Below are positions 8,648 through 18,163 of a stretch of DNA of 64,000 nucleotides, piece after piece; the stretch's first letter is position 1; every line of letters begins with the position of its first letter. A program made the translations under genes and the position numbers. This DNA comes from Leishmania infantum JPCM5 (taxonomy: Eukaryota > Euglenozoa > Kinetoplastea > Trypanosomatida > Trypanosomatidae): the NCBI RefSeq assembly GCF_000002875.2, contig NC_009406.2, forward strand, positions 186,001 through 250,000, written 5' to 3'. The notes below the pieces were generated by a model. It searched no databases and was not told the origin of the DNA. It saw nothing but the letters and a program-made list of their open reading frames with translations.

Positions 8648-11323
8648 TCATACGGCGCTCTTGCCATTCCACTTGATGACGTTTTCCTTGTGCGCCAGCG
8701 AGCTGTTCCGGCGCGGGTTCCATCCTCGGTAGGGGTTGCGCAGATCGCGCATCACCTTCGGCTGCATCGTGAAGGGGTGCGGAGTGCGCTTGTGGTTCGC
8801 AAAAACCATCTCGCCGCCGCGACCGAAGAAGTCCCATCCGCTCGCATGATCGTGCAAGCCTTTTGGAATCGGTCTCGGGTCTCGCTCGGCGTCGGCGTGG
8901 CTGCCCGTGAAGGCGTCGCGGCGACGCTCGTGCAGACGGACATAGTCGCGGCGCATCGCGTCATCGGCGAGAGAGGTGAGCGTGGCAGCGCTGGATCGTC
9001 GACCGGGCCGGGTAGGGACGTTGAGGTCCCCCCCTCTGAAAGCAGAGGCAGCGGTAGGGGCATGCCACTTCATGTCAAGGAGGGACGGTGCTGTGGTGCT
9101 CGCGGTGTTGGCGCGCGTGTGGGACTGCAAGGAATCGACGCTGCCGTTGGGCGCCACCGTGTCATCCGACTTCATCGTGGCGCCAGTGGAAGACGCCGTG
9201 GCTGAGCGCGAGTAGTTCCTCAACACAGCACGGCCCTCGAAGATAGCGCAGCTACTCGGCGTGTTGCCTTCGCCCTCTGTGGCAACGCGGCGCACCACCT
9301 CCGGCGGAAACAAGTGAGGCAGCAGCCGCACCATGTCGTGCCGCCGTGCCGACGAGGAGCACAACGCAAATGCGGCATACCCGAGCGCCACCAACTCTGC
9401 CTTCAGAGCCTGATGCTCAGTCGAGACGTACGCTGGCGCCTTGCGCTGCGAAGCCGCCACCATCATCGGCGTGCGTGCAAGGAGGTCGAAGACGCGCTCG
9501 GCTTGTCCCACCTGCAGCAGCGCCGGTCCCACGGCGGCCATTACGAAGTCGGTGAGTACCATGTCATCTCGAAGAAGGAGAAGGTCATCAAAGAGGCGAA
9601 CCACGGTGACGGGGACAGCGGACGCCGACAGCCGCAGCTCGCGCTCATCGCTGGCGGCGTGGGATTGCGACGGCCACTGTTTGTGAGCGCGCTCTTCGGC
9701 TGTCGTCGTTGCGGAAGTGGGTGTCGACTTCCTTGCTCGCACCAGTAGCGGCGCAGCGGCGGCGGGGAGGGACGAGAACAAAATGTTCAGCGTGGTGGCA
9801 TCGAGTCGAAGGACTGGTGCTGTGATGGGCTTTTCGCCGTTCGCGGATGCAGATAACGGGCCATCGCTACTTCCTATGGAAGACGGCAGCACTTGAAGGT
9901 CAGCGAGGGTAGCAGAGACGTACACTTTGGCGGGCCTGCTCAGGAAGAGGTGGCAGAACACGGAAAGAGACTCCTTCCAGCGCCGGTGGGACGCGAGCAG
10001 GTTCAGCAACTCGTGCACGTCCTCCAGCGGCGGGGGGCGCGTGAGACGGCAAGGGTTGTCATCACGGCAGCTGGCCATGGCATCCCCGTCAACGGCAGAT
10101 GCAGCTTCTAGCACAGGGCCATACAAGTGCTCCCAGCAGCAGAGCGCATCCCGAAGCTGCGAGTGCGAGCCCGACTCACTGCCGCCCCGGCAGAGGCAGC
10201 GAAACAGCTGGCGCACCGCCTCGCGGCTGAGCGCTTGCAGCATTGGCCGTGCTGGCGGCGCCGCTGAAGAGCGCGGCGTCGCCTGCTGGCCTTCTGTTCT
10301 GCCGGCACCCTCCGAAGAGGCAAAAAGATGTGCGCCACCAGGCGACAGGGCCGGCGTCTTTGGGCTGGCCGTGTCGTGGAAGAGGGAGCCGATCGTCCGA
10401 CGCGATGGCGAGCCGCGAGTGGTGGCGTGAGGGTGGTCGTCAGCGGCGGGTGCACTGCCTGCCGGCGCACGTGCATCACCGGCGAAGTTTTGCACACGCT
10501 TCCAATCGCCTCGCCGAGCCGCCGCCTCGGCAAGCCATCGTCGCGCGTCGGCGTCCTCGATGCGGCTGCGGTGGTGCCGTGATGCCAGCGCGCCATCCGC
10601 ATCCTCTTTGGTGCCATCCACCTTCAAGTAAGTCTCGTACAACCTGGTCGCCTCCTCCAGCTGCGCGTGCCGGCACAGAACAGGCAGCAGCAACGACGCC
10701 ATGTGCTGCATCGTCGCCGACGAGAAGCGGAAGCGGCGCGTAGCGAGATGGAATGTGTCGAGGGCGCCGCTCGGCTGGTCAAGAGCGCAGTACGACCACA
10801 CAAGGGTGACCCACAGGGAGCGGTTTGACGGAATCTCACCAGCGTAGGCCCTGTCGCGCAACGCGTCCACAGCTGGAAGTATGTCGGCGGCCCCTTCACT
10901 GCCTGCTGGCATCTCAGCAAGCGTGCTGGGCAGCCGCTGGCCGTCGCCGCCAAAGACCCGGGCCTCTGCACCGTCGACGCCGCCACGTGACTGCGTCGGG
11001 CACGGTGGCGCGAAGGCAGATGACGGAAACGTGGCGCGCTCAGCGTAGGGGCCGCGGTGCTCCACCATATCCCTCAGCACCATTTTGAAGTGCTCGGGGG
11101 TGCGACCGAGGCGTGCGTAGCCGGCATTCAGTACCTCAAGAGCGCGAATCCAGTTATGGCTGTCCAGTGGCAGAACAAGACGCCGATCGATCGCCTTACG
11201 ACTGTACGCGGCGCGCATGTCGGCGCGGTTACGGAATCGCGAAGCTGCTACCGCCCACGCAGACGGCTTCCAAAACTGCGTCGCGTAGGAGCCATGACGG
11301 CCAGACACCTGAATAGACGGCAT
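8648..11323 (-). CDS. Large helical-repeat (PPR-like) protein, probably mitochondrial
   Basis: This 891-residue protein is not firmly recognised. The ATG at 11323 gives an N-terminus rich in Arg, Ser and Ala with few acidic residues, suggesting a mitochondrial presequence. Several helical pairs resemble PPR/TPR units: NWIRALEVLNAGYARLG near residue 58, LWVTLVWSYCALDQPSGAL, then EEATRLYETYLK and RWLAEAAARRGDWKRV, and later VHELLNLLASHRRWKESLSV. Ala/Ser-rich linkers separate them. The C-terminal 90 residues are basic and Pro/Gly/aromatic-rich (FFGRGGEMVF, LRNPYRGWNPRR), which resembles kinetoplastid mitoribosomal or mitochondrial RNA-processing proteins. The frame continues upstream only through GTG. 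A role in mitochondrial RNA metabolism is inference from these features. Confidence 0.85.
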   Translation of the reverse strand: MPSIQVSGRHGSYATQFWKPSAWAVAASRFRNRADMRAAYSRKAIDRRLVLPLDSHNWIRALEVLNAGYARLGRTPEHFKMVLRDMVEHRGPYAERATFPSSAFAPPCPTQSRGGVDGAEARVFGGDGQRLPSTLAEMPAGSEGAADILPAVDALRDRAYAGEIPSNRSLWVTLVWSYCALDQPSGALDTFHLATRRFRFSSATMQHMASLLLPVLCRHAQLEEATRLYETYLKVDGTKEDADGALASRHHRSRIEDADARRWLAEAAARRGDWKRVQNFAGDARAPAGSAPAADDHPHATTRGSPSRRTIGSLFHDTASPKTPALSPGGAHLFASSEGAGRTEGQQATPRSSAAPPARPMLQALSREAVRQLFRCLCRGGSESGSHSQLRDALCCWEHLYGPVLEAASAVDGDAMASCRDDNPCRLTRPPPLEDVHELLNLLASHRRWKESLSVFCHLFLSRPAKVYVSATLADLQVLPSSIGSSDGPLSASANGEKPITAPVLRLDATTLNILFSSLPAAAAPLLVRARKSTPTSATTTAEERAHKQWPSQSHAASDERELRLSASAVPVTVVRLFDDLLLLRDDMVLTDFVMAAVGPALLQVGQAERVFDLLARTPMMVAASQRKAPAYVSTEHQALKAELVALGYAAFALCSSSARRHDMVRLLPHLFPPEVVRRVATEGEGNTPSSCAIFEGRAVLRNYSRSATASSTGATMKSDDTVAPNGSVDSLQSHTRANTASTTAPSLLDMKWHAPTAASAFRGGDLNVPTRPGRRSSAATLTSLADDAMRRDYVRLHERRRDAFTGSHADAERDPRPIPKGLHDHASGWDFFGRGGEMVFANHKRTPHPFTMQPKVMRDLRNPYRGWNPRRNSSLAHKENVIKWNGKSAV

Positions 11324-12213
11324 CGTTTGCGGCGTCACCTGTGAAACGCCGGACGGGGCGAGAAGAGGGAGGAGGGACTGCCCCACCTAATCAAGTCAGC
11401 GGCCCAAACAGCGCCGCCGGCAAACTAAAAGGACAGACGAAAACACGCAAAAAAAAGGGGGCGAGACAGCGTCGTGGAGTGCCAGGAGAGGAGGTAGCAA
11501 GGGGGTGGCGATCAAGCACATGCTCCTCCCTCTGCGCGTCACAGAGCCAAGCCCAGTTGCTGCGCCTCACGCCGCCGCCGTTGGCACCCGATAAGTCAAG
11601 GGAAAAAGAGGGGAGTGATCGATGAAAGAACGAGAATGACGATGGAGTCGCACACCAAGACATTCAAGCGAAGCGCCGTCCGTGGCGGCAGCACGACTTC
11701 GCTGCAATTCTCTCTTTTTAGCATTATTCGCGGATGCGCAGCAGCGGGCGCCCTCCCCCCTCACTCCACATGCGCGGCGCACGCACGTACGCGTGCCTTC
11801 CTCTGTGCATGCATGTTGAATGCCGAAACTCCCCTCAAGGCAGTTCTTGTTTTGACTGCCTGTGTGCATGTCTCGTCAGAGCACCACGTACGCATCCACA
11901 CAGCCCTTACGCGCGGTCGGCGAGCGAAAGCATGGTGAGGCACCTGCTCCTATCTGCCGCAACCACCCTTCCTCTCCGACGCCCGTCCACTGCGCTCAGC
12001 CTCAGAACAAGCGGGGACACCCCGACCGGCAGCGAGAGCGGAGTTCAAGCAACGACACGACGGAAATAATAAGAGCGCCGCAGTGTGCGATGTGATCCTT
12101 CTCAGATATCTTGGGGGCTTTTCGGTGTGGGCGCGACTACGCCCGCCTCGCGCTGTCGCTGCAATCATCGTCCACCTCCCCTCTTTCCGCCGTCAGTTAA
12201 AACGGTCACTTGG
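11324..12213. other. Spacer between the helical-repeat and kinesin genes
   Basis: No gene is supported; the small frames present are compositionally unlike the neighbouring genes. It should contain the 3' UTR of the kinesin mRNA and the leader of the helical-repeat gene. Purine-rich plus-strand stretches at about 11352-11375 and 11430-11470 could be splicing pyrimidine tracts. Confidence 0.55.
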
Positions 12214-14883
12214 TCAGTTGTGGTAAAGAGGCTTGTGCGGCGGCTGTGCCAAGCGGGCCCGGCTTAGCGCAGCTTCCAGCGACCGCATCGTCAGCCCCGC
12301 CTTCTCCACCTTCTTCTGAGTCTTGGACGTCTTCGTGGCGATCTCGAAGAGCAGCTCGTTGTCGTGGAAGCACTGCCGCATCTCCTCAATGAGAGCGATG
12401 TTGACCCTGTGAAGGCGCAGCACCAGCCCCTGAATGCGCTTCAACTTCGCGTCAACGATCACGTCCCTCTGCGCATCCTTCGCGACAAGCTGCTCCTCGA
12501 GAAAGCGGATGCGACTGCGAAGCTCGTTCACGCTCTCGCCAGAACCGGCGCCGTCGCTGCCTCTGCGGTTCGCCATCACAGCAACGTTTGCGAGAGACCG
12601 CACAGCCTCCATCACCTGGGTATCGCGCACGGTAGCCGCTGGATCTTTGATCTGCAGTGGCTTTCCCTGTGTCGCCTGCGCTGCAGCGCTCAGCAGACGC
12701 CAGAGGTGCGAGTTGATGAGGCTGCCGCGGTCCTTGGCCTCGTCCAGCTCATCTTCGAGAGTATTGTTGCTCTCGGTTAGACGGGTCAAGCGCTGCGTCA
12801 GCTCCGCCTTCTCGCGGTCCGCCTTCTCCTTTAGCTGGCTATAGGAGTGCTGCAGGTTTTGATGCGCGACGTGCAACGCCGTAAGCTCGGATAGGTAGTC
12901 GTCACCGCGGTGCTTCTCCAGCAGCCGCGTCTGACTTTGCTGAAGCTGCGAGCGTAGCAGCTTCACCTCCTGCTGCAGCGCCCCGTGCTCTTCCTCGACA
13001 GCGCACATGAGCTCCTCGGCTTCGCTCTTACACCGAGCAAGCGCCTTGATCTTGTCCGCCTGGGCCTTGTTCTCCCCCTCCAGCTCCTGACAAAGACCGT
13101 CTAGCTCGTTGAGGGATGCCTGCGTTGCCTCCAGAGCTGCCTCGCGCTCCTTCAAGAGCTGCTGAGTGGAATCTAGGGACTGCCGCAAAGAGACAAGCTC
13201 GGCAAGGGCGCCAGTGCTGGGCAACACCTTGCCCCCACCATCACGGCCGCCAGCCTCGCCCGCGAGCTCGGCCCGGGTTTTGAGATCGCGAACCTCTTCC
13301 CGCAGTGCATCATTCTGTGCGGTGAGCTGCGCAATGATCATGGATTGCTGTTGCTGCTGGTTCATCAGCAGAGATGGGCCAGAGGCGGCGGGCGTGTGCT
13401 CGCTCAGTGACAAATTCGTCTGCCCGATATGGGACAGCTGCGCCTCGTACTTCCGTATCTTCAGCTGCTTACTCCACAGGTAAAGCGTCTGGGCGATGAG
13501 GAGCTTCCGCGTGTGCCGCAGTGCCGCCTCGAGCTCTCGCATGCGCGTGTGCGCGTTGGCCACCTCGTTCACACATACCTTGTTCTTGATGCGCTTGGCG
13601 CGAGAGGCGAATTGCAGGGTGCTGCGCGACTCGTCGGCGCTCTCGATGGCGGGGGTGATACAGCACAGCACGACCGTGAACGAGTTACCTCCGATGGCGG
13701 TCTTCAGCAAATGGGTGAGCCGCGAATCCCGGTAGGGGATGAAGGATGCAACACCGCCGGTGTGCGGATGACTTGCCTCGCTTGCCAGGCGGTCGATGAC
13801 GGTGGCCAGGGTTGTGAGAGATTTGTTGATGTGGCCACCCTCGATCATACGCAGTCCCGTCGCACCCGTCTTCGCCACCCGCTCCGAGCCCGCCAGGTCG
13901 ACCATGTTCAGCGTTGAGATGACCTTCTTCTTGTGCTTCGCAGCCTTCGCCCTTGCGGTTGTTCCGGCACAGCGTGCCGCTCTACGGCCCGCGTGGCTCG
14001 TGCCGCTCAGACCCGTCTGCGTGGACGAGGCGCGTCCGTCATCCCCGTCGTCTTCCTCTTGCGTAGAGAGGTCCTCATCCTCGTCTTCTTCCCCGTCAGC
14101 CTCGGAGAGAGCGTCCTCGATGTAGTGCGAGCGCTCCACCGAGACGCGTATCACACAATGGGAGCGGCTGGAGTGCTCGTTCATCGCCGTCGCAGCCGAC
14201 ACCCGCGACGCCGCGTGGGCGTAGATGATGCTGATGCATTCCTGCTCCGACACGACCTGCATGCGAAGGGCGTTGTGCACGTACACGCCGTACGCATTCT
14301 CGCGAATGCTGAGCACCGGCGGCGATGCCGAGAGAGGCGCTGTGGTCGATGGCGACGACGCAGACGCCCATCCGCGAGCAGAGGTGGCGGATGGTGCACC
14401 GTTGGCACCGCCCCCACCGGCGTCACCGCCTCGGAGTAGGTCGCGCAGCTGCTCGTTGTAGATCTCCAGCACAGAGACAAACACTTCCGTGTGCATGTAG
14501 GGCTTCTGTTGCTGCTCCGCACCGAGCGCCTCAAAGAGGTCGTGGACGGCAAGGCGGATAAGCCCAGGCGAACGGTTCGCGGTGTCGCCGAACATGGTGT
14601 ACGACTTGCCGCTCCCAGTCTGGCCGTAGGCGAACACAGTACCGTTATACCCTTGCGCCACTCGCGCCACGATGTTGCCACGCACATTCCGCTCGTACAC
14701 CTCTGCCGTCGTCGCGGCGATATCGTAGACACGGTCAAAAGTAAAGGCGCAATCCGGCTGGGCGATCTCCGTGAGGGATGTCGCGTCGACATGCCAGGCA
14801 GTCCTCGACTCGCGAATCTCTCCACGGATGGGGCGGACACGGACGGCCACCTCGATCGAGCTCGCCGTCTGCTTCGAAGTCAT
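12214..14883 (-). CDS. Kinesin with N-terminal motor domain
   Basis: This 889-residue microtubule motor has an N-terminal catalytic domain (about 9-435) and a coiled-coil stalk. The nucleotide site is intact: P-loop GQTGSGKS (87-94), switch I NEHSSRSH (235-242) and switch II DLAGSE (329-334). Two insertions enlarge the motor: a Gly/Ala/Ser-rich loop (about 151-188) and an acidic-then-basic segment (about 256-322) between switch I and switch II. The remainder has long heptad-like Leu/Glu/Lys/Gln stretches (about 440-700) and a final helical region. The motor resembles the kinesin-7/CENP-E-like group more than kinesin-1, but subfamily assignment is tentative. The ATG at 14883 starts directly before the first motor strand; the upstream open frame is CA-repeat translation. 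Plus-end-directed transport is inferred only from the motor's N-terminal position. Confidence 0.95.
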   Translation of the reverse strand: MTSKQTASSIEVAVRVRPIRGEIRESRTAWHVDATSLTEIAQPDCAFTFDRVYDIAATTAEVYERNVRGNIVARVAQGYNGTVFAYGQTGSGKSYTMFGDTANRSPGLIRLAVHDLFEALGAEQQQKPYMHTEVFVSVLEIYNEQLRDLLRGGDAGGGGANGAPSATSARGWASASSPSTTAPLSASPPVLSIRENAYGVYVHNALRMQVVSEQECISIIYAHAASRVSAATAMNEHSSRSHCVIRVSVERSHYIEDALSEADGEEDEDEDLSTQEEDDGDDGRASSTQTGLSGTSHAGRRAARCAGTTARAKAAKHKKKVISTLNMVDLAGSERVAKTGATGLRMIEGGHINKSLTTLATVIDRLASEASHPHTGGVASFIPYRDSRLTHLLKTAIGGNSFTVVLCCITPAIESADESRSTLQFASRAKRIKNKVCVNEVANAHTRMRELEAALRHTRKLLIAQTLYLWSKQLKIRKYEAQLSHIGQTNLSLSEHTPAASGPSLLMNQQQQQSMIIAQLTAQNDALREEVRDLKTRAELAGEAGGRDGGGKVLPSTGALAELVSLRQSLDSTQQLLKEREAALEATQASLNELDGLCQELEGENKAQADKIKALARCKSEAEELMCAVEEEHGALQQEVKLLRSQLQQSQTRLLEKHRGDDYLSELTALHVAHQNLQHSYSQLKEKADREKAELTQRLTRLTESNNTLEDELDEAKDRGSLINSHLWRLLSAAAQATQGKPLQIKDPAATVRDTQVMEAVRSLANVAVMANRRGSDGAGSGESVNELRSRIRFLEEQLVAKDAQRDVIVDAKLKRIQGLVLRLHRVNIALIEEMRQCFHDNELLFEIATKTSKTQKKVEKAGLTMRSLEAALSRARLAQPPHKPLYHN

Positions 14884-14896
14884 CACACAACCGATG

Positions 14897-14924
14897 CTGA
14901 TAGAACAAAAAGAAAACGAAAGGT
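14897..14924 (-). promoter_or_regulatory. Candidate spliced-leader acceptor for the kinesin gene
   Basis: The transcribed strand reads as a pyrimidine tract (TTTCGTTTTCTTTTTGTTC) ending in ATCAG, with the AG at 14898-14897, about 13 bases before the kinesin ATG. This is the classic polypyrimidine-AG arrangement. It supports both the minus-strand model and the chosen start. Confidence 0.6.
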
Positions 14925-16788
14925 AAACCAAGGATGCGTGTCTGTGTCTCTGTGTGTGCGTGTGTGTGTTTGCGCGTGTATGTGTGTAAAGCAACGTGTC
15001 GTCGGAAGCCGCACCGGAACGAGCGAAGAGAAGAGAGGAGGAGAGGGAGGAGGGCGGTGCAGCGAGTCGACTCGGTCTTGTCGCCAAGCGCCCCTTCGCC
15101 TTCCCTTCCAGTGAAGTACCGCCCTCTCTCTACTCTCTACCCGCTTGTTTCTGGTATACACATAGATGGTGTCTATGCACTTCCGCGCAACCCTTGAACG
15201 AGGTAGCCACGCGCCAGCTGCGTACCGCTTGTGGCGAGTGTGATCGCCTCTCTAAAAGATGTGTTACACGACGGCTTGCCGCTTCCTTGTTCTCTTTTTC
15301 TTCTTGTGTATGAGTCTAATCGAATGGGAGGGAGGGGGGCACGTGCGCTGCGCTCTCAACGGTTGCGTTCCATCACAGCCATGCACACCCCGCTCCTCGG
15401 ATACGTGAAGGCACACACAAACACACGGAGAGGCGAGAAGGGGCGACAGAGAAACCAGTGTTACCTTTCCTTGTGCCTTCCTGTTTGAAGAGTATGCAGC
15501 TGCGCATTAGGGGCTCTCGTGAAGGGGCCGAGTTGACAGAGCTGCGGTGTCCAGCCGGGCTTGGCAAGACCCGAAGCAGGCGAGGAAAGATGAAGGGGAA
15601 TGTCACAGGCTGCTGCTATGACGGCAGGGGGGAGAGTGCGAAAGCAGGAGGAATGAGAAAACAAAATCGGAAGTAAAAGCAGAAAGGAGTCGCTGGCAGT
15701 CTCTCGCACAGACTTGCTACGCCGTCACACACACACACACACACACACGAACACAACGCTTATCGCACTCCCTCTCGACGCTCTTCCATGCCGTCTCTAC
15801 GTGGCACGGGCTCGACTTCGCTACACCCACAGAGGCACATGCAGGCCTGCTGGCGTGCACACCACATCATGCTGGACGGGAGGGAATACGCATAAACCGA
15901 AAATAGACGGCAAGAGGAAGGCTGGCAAGAGAGACCAAGCGAGGCGGCTGCCCTTGCTTGTACCCCCGCCACCACACGCCGCCCGTGCTGCCTTGTCCCG
16001 CCCCAGACCACAATCGGTGTCGAGTAAAATGATCGCCCCTTCGTCCTTTGCGGCTCTCGGGCGGTTGTCTTTGTCGTTTCTTTGTTGCTGTTCATGGTGA
16101 GAACGCACCAATCAAAACAGAAGCGTGCCTCGGGGGCGAGGCTGGAGGGGATCGGGGGAGAGGGAGGGGGGGAGGGGCAAGGAAGGTCGGAAGGTGCACG
16201 GCTGCCTTTTTCCTCTCTATCTCGTACACACACAACACGCCAATACGAATAATGATTTTAAAAACGCAGAAAAGACAACAAACGGCTCGCTGTGATGTCA
16301 AGACGTTTGCGGGAAGGAGGAGGGGGGCGGAAGCGGTGGCACGTGAAACCGACCGCCACTGTGCAGAAAACCGCCACAAGCCCAAGAGAGAACAAGATCG
16401 TCGCAGGAGAGCGGCCGAGAGGGCGATGTGGGGAGGGGGGCATGCGATGTGCTGTATGTGTGTCTGTGTGCATTTGCTATGACACTGTCTTCTCCTCGAC
16501 CTGCACACCCTCCCCTCCCACCAGCACACACTGCCCTTCCGGTTCTGTCCGCTTTTCGATTTACACTTGGCCTCCCCTCACTCCCTCTGCTGCATGTCGC
16601 GCTCCGCTGCTCTGCCACTGACATCGTTTGTTTTGTGCTGTTTCCTGGTGGCGGTTCGACAGAGAGTGTCGTTGCTTCGGCGTCACACGCAGCATCATCC
16701 ACACATACAAGCGCACGCAAGCATTCATACATATGCGCAGCCACTTCTCCTCTCCTTTCATCGCCGCAGAGTATCCGCCCTACGACGC
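14925..16788. other. Spacer between the kinesin and RPT1 genes
   Basis: About 1.9 kb with no supported gene. It carries GT-rich runs at 14940-14990, a (CA)n run at about 15726-15750 and a G-rich plus-strand block at 16150-16185. It should represent the 3' UTR of RPT1 and the upstream leader region of the kinesin. Confidence 0.6.
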
Positions 16789-18102
16789 TTAGTTGTACAC
16801 CATGTACTTGGCAGTGGCGCTGAACTTGTGCTGGCCTTTCACTACCTTGTTCACCGAGTCTAAGAAATCCTTCTCGGTGATTGTCTTGCGGCGGGCGCGG
16901 ATGGCGAACATGCCAGCCTCCGTGCAAACCGACCGCAGATCAGCGCCGGTGGTGTTTGGGCACAGCCTGGCAATCAACTCGAACCGCACATCCTTTTCGC
17001 ACGAAAGAGATCGCGAGTGGATGCGCAGGATGTTCGTGCGGCCCTCCAAGTCCGGCAGGCCAATCTCCAGCTTGCGATCCATGCGCCCCGGCCGGGTCAG
17101 GGCGGGGTCTAGCGTGTCGGGCCGGTTCGTCGCCATGATTACCTTGATGTTGCCGCGTGAGTCGAAGCCGTCCATCTGATTCACCATCTCCAGCATGGTG
17201 CGCTGAATCTCGTCATCGCCGTCGCCGCTGCCGCGGCTGCCGCCGACGGCGTCGACCTCGTCGAAGAAGATAATGCACGCCTTCTTTGTGCGCGCCAGCT
17301 GGAAGATCTCCCGAATCATGCGCGCGCCTTCGCCAATGTACCGCTGCACTAGCTCAGAGCCGATCACACGAATGAACGTGGCATCCGTGCGGTTTGCCAC
17401 GGCCTTGGCCAGCAGCGTCTTGCCGGTGCCGGGAGGGCCATAGAGCAGCACGCCCTTTGGGGGATCAATGCCAAGCTGCGTGTACTTCTCCGGGTGCGTT
17501 ATGGGCAGCTCCACCACCTCACGAATGCGTTCAATCTGCTCCTTGACACCGCCGACGTCGGCGTAGGTCACGTCGGGCTTGTCCTCTACCTGCATCATCG
17601 ACACGGATCGGTCGATGCGCGGCGGCAGTGGGATCTCGATCTGGATCTTACTGTATCCCATGACAATGCCAACACGCATGGACTCCTCAATATCTTCTGG
17701 TGCAACACGCTCGCCGATAGTGACAACGTACTTGGCGTGCTCGCGGATGCTGATCACATATCGGGCATCGTCTTGGCCCTTGTTGAGGATGCGCTCGCAG
17801 CGGCCAACGTGCAGTGGATTTTCGCGCTCTAGCACCTTCTGGTCACTGTTCAGGTCCCACTGCACAGCAGGCGCGAGACCCATCTCACTTTCCTTCATGC
17901 CGCCCATCTTGTTCAGCTCCTCCACGTGCGACTTCACAAACTCCTCGAGTTCCTTGATGCTTGCGTGGTAGGGGCCGGAGCCGTATAGGTTCAGCAGCGC
18001 GATGTCATCCTTGTCTAGCGGGATGATCTCCTTCTCCTCCTTGTCGTCCTCCTTCACGCGGACCGTGTTCTTGGTCTGGCACGCGCCCTTCTCGTTTGAC
18101 AT
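16789..18102 (-). CDS. RPT1: 26S proteasome regulatory particle ATPase subunit Rpt1
   Basis: This 437-residue AAA+ ATPase is one of six in the base of the 19S regulatory particle, which unfolds ubiquitinated substrates and feeds them into the 20S core. It has an N-terminal helical and OB-fold region, then the AAA module: Walker A GPPGTGKT (222-229), pore loop around RYIG (254-257), Walker B IIFFDEVD (277-284) and arginine fingers in RPGRMDR (337-343). The ending [11 protein letters not shown] matches the Rpt1 type and separates it from the other five subunits. All catalytic residues are present and the length is normal for the family. The second proteasome ATPase gene, RPT5, lies about 13 kb upstream in the same transcription unit. 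Confidence 0.97.
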   Translation of the reverse strand: MSNEKGACQTKNTVRVKEDDKEEKEIIPLDKDDIALLNLYGSGPYHASIKELEEFVKSHVEELNKMGGMKESEMGLAPAVQWDLNSDQKVLERENPLHVGRCERILNKGQDDARYVISIREHAKYVVTIGERVAPEDIEESMRVGIVMGYSKIQIEIPLPPRIDRSVSMMQVEDKPDVTYADVGGVKEQIERIREVVELPITHPEKYTQLGIDPPKGVLLYGPPGTGKTLLAKAVANRTDATFIRVIGSELVQRYIGEGARMIREIFQLARTKKACIIFFDEVDAVGGSRGSGDGDDEIQRTMLEMVNQMDGFDSRGNIKVIMATNRPDTLDPALTRPGRMDRKLEIGLPDLEGRTNILRIHSRSLSCEKDVRFELIARLCPNTTGADLRSVCTEAGMFAIRARRKTITEKDFLDSVNKVVKGQHKFSATAKYMVYN

Positions 18103-18120
18103 GGCGCCGGTTTTGGCTGT

Positions 18121-18163
18121 CTAGGAGAGCGATGGGTGTCACTTGAAGGGAGGAGAGTGCGGT
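18121..18163 (-). promoter_or_regulatory. Candidate spliced-leader acceptor for RPT1
   Basis: The transcribed strand contains CTCTCCTCCCTTC, further pyrimidine-rich sequence and CTCTCCTAG. The AG at 18122-18121 is about 18 bases before the RPT1 ATG. A second AG four bases downstream is an alternative. Confidence 0.45.
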
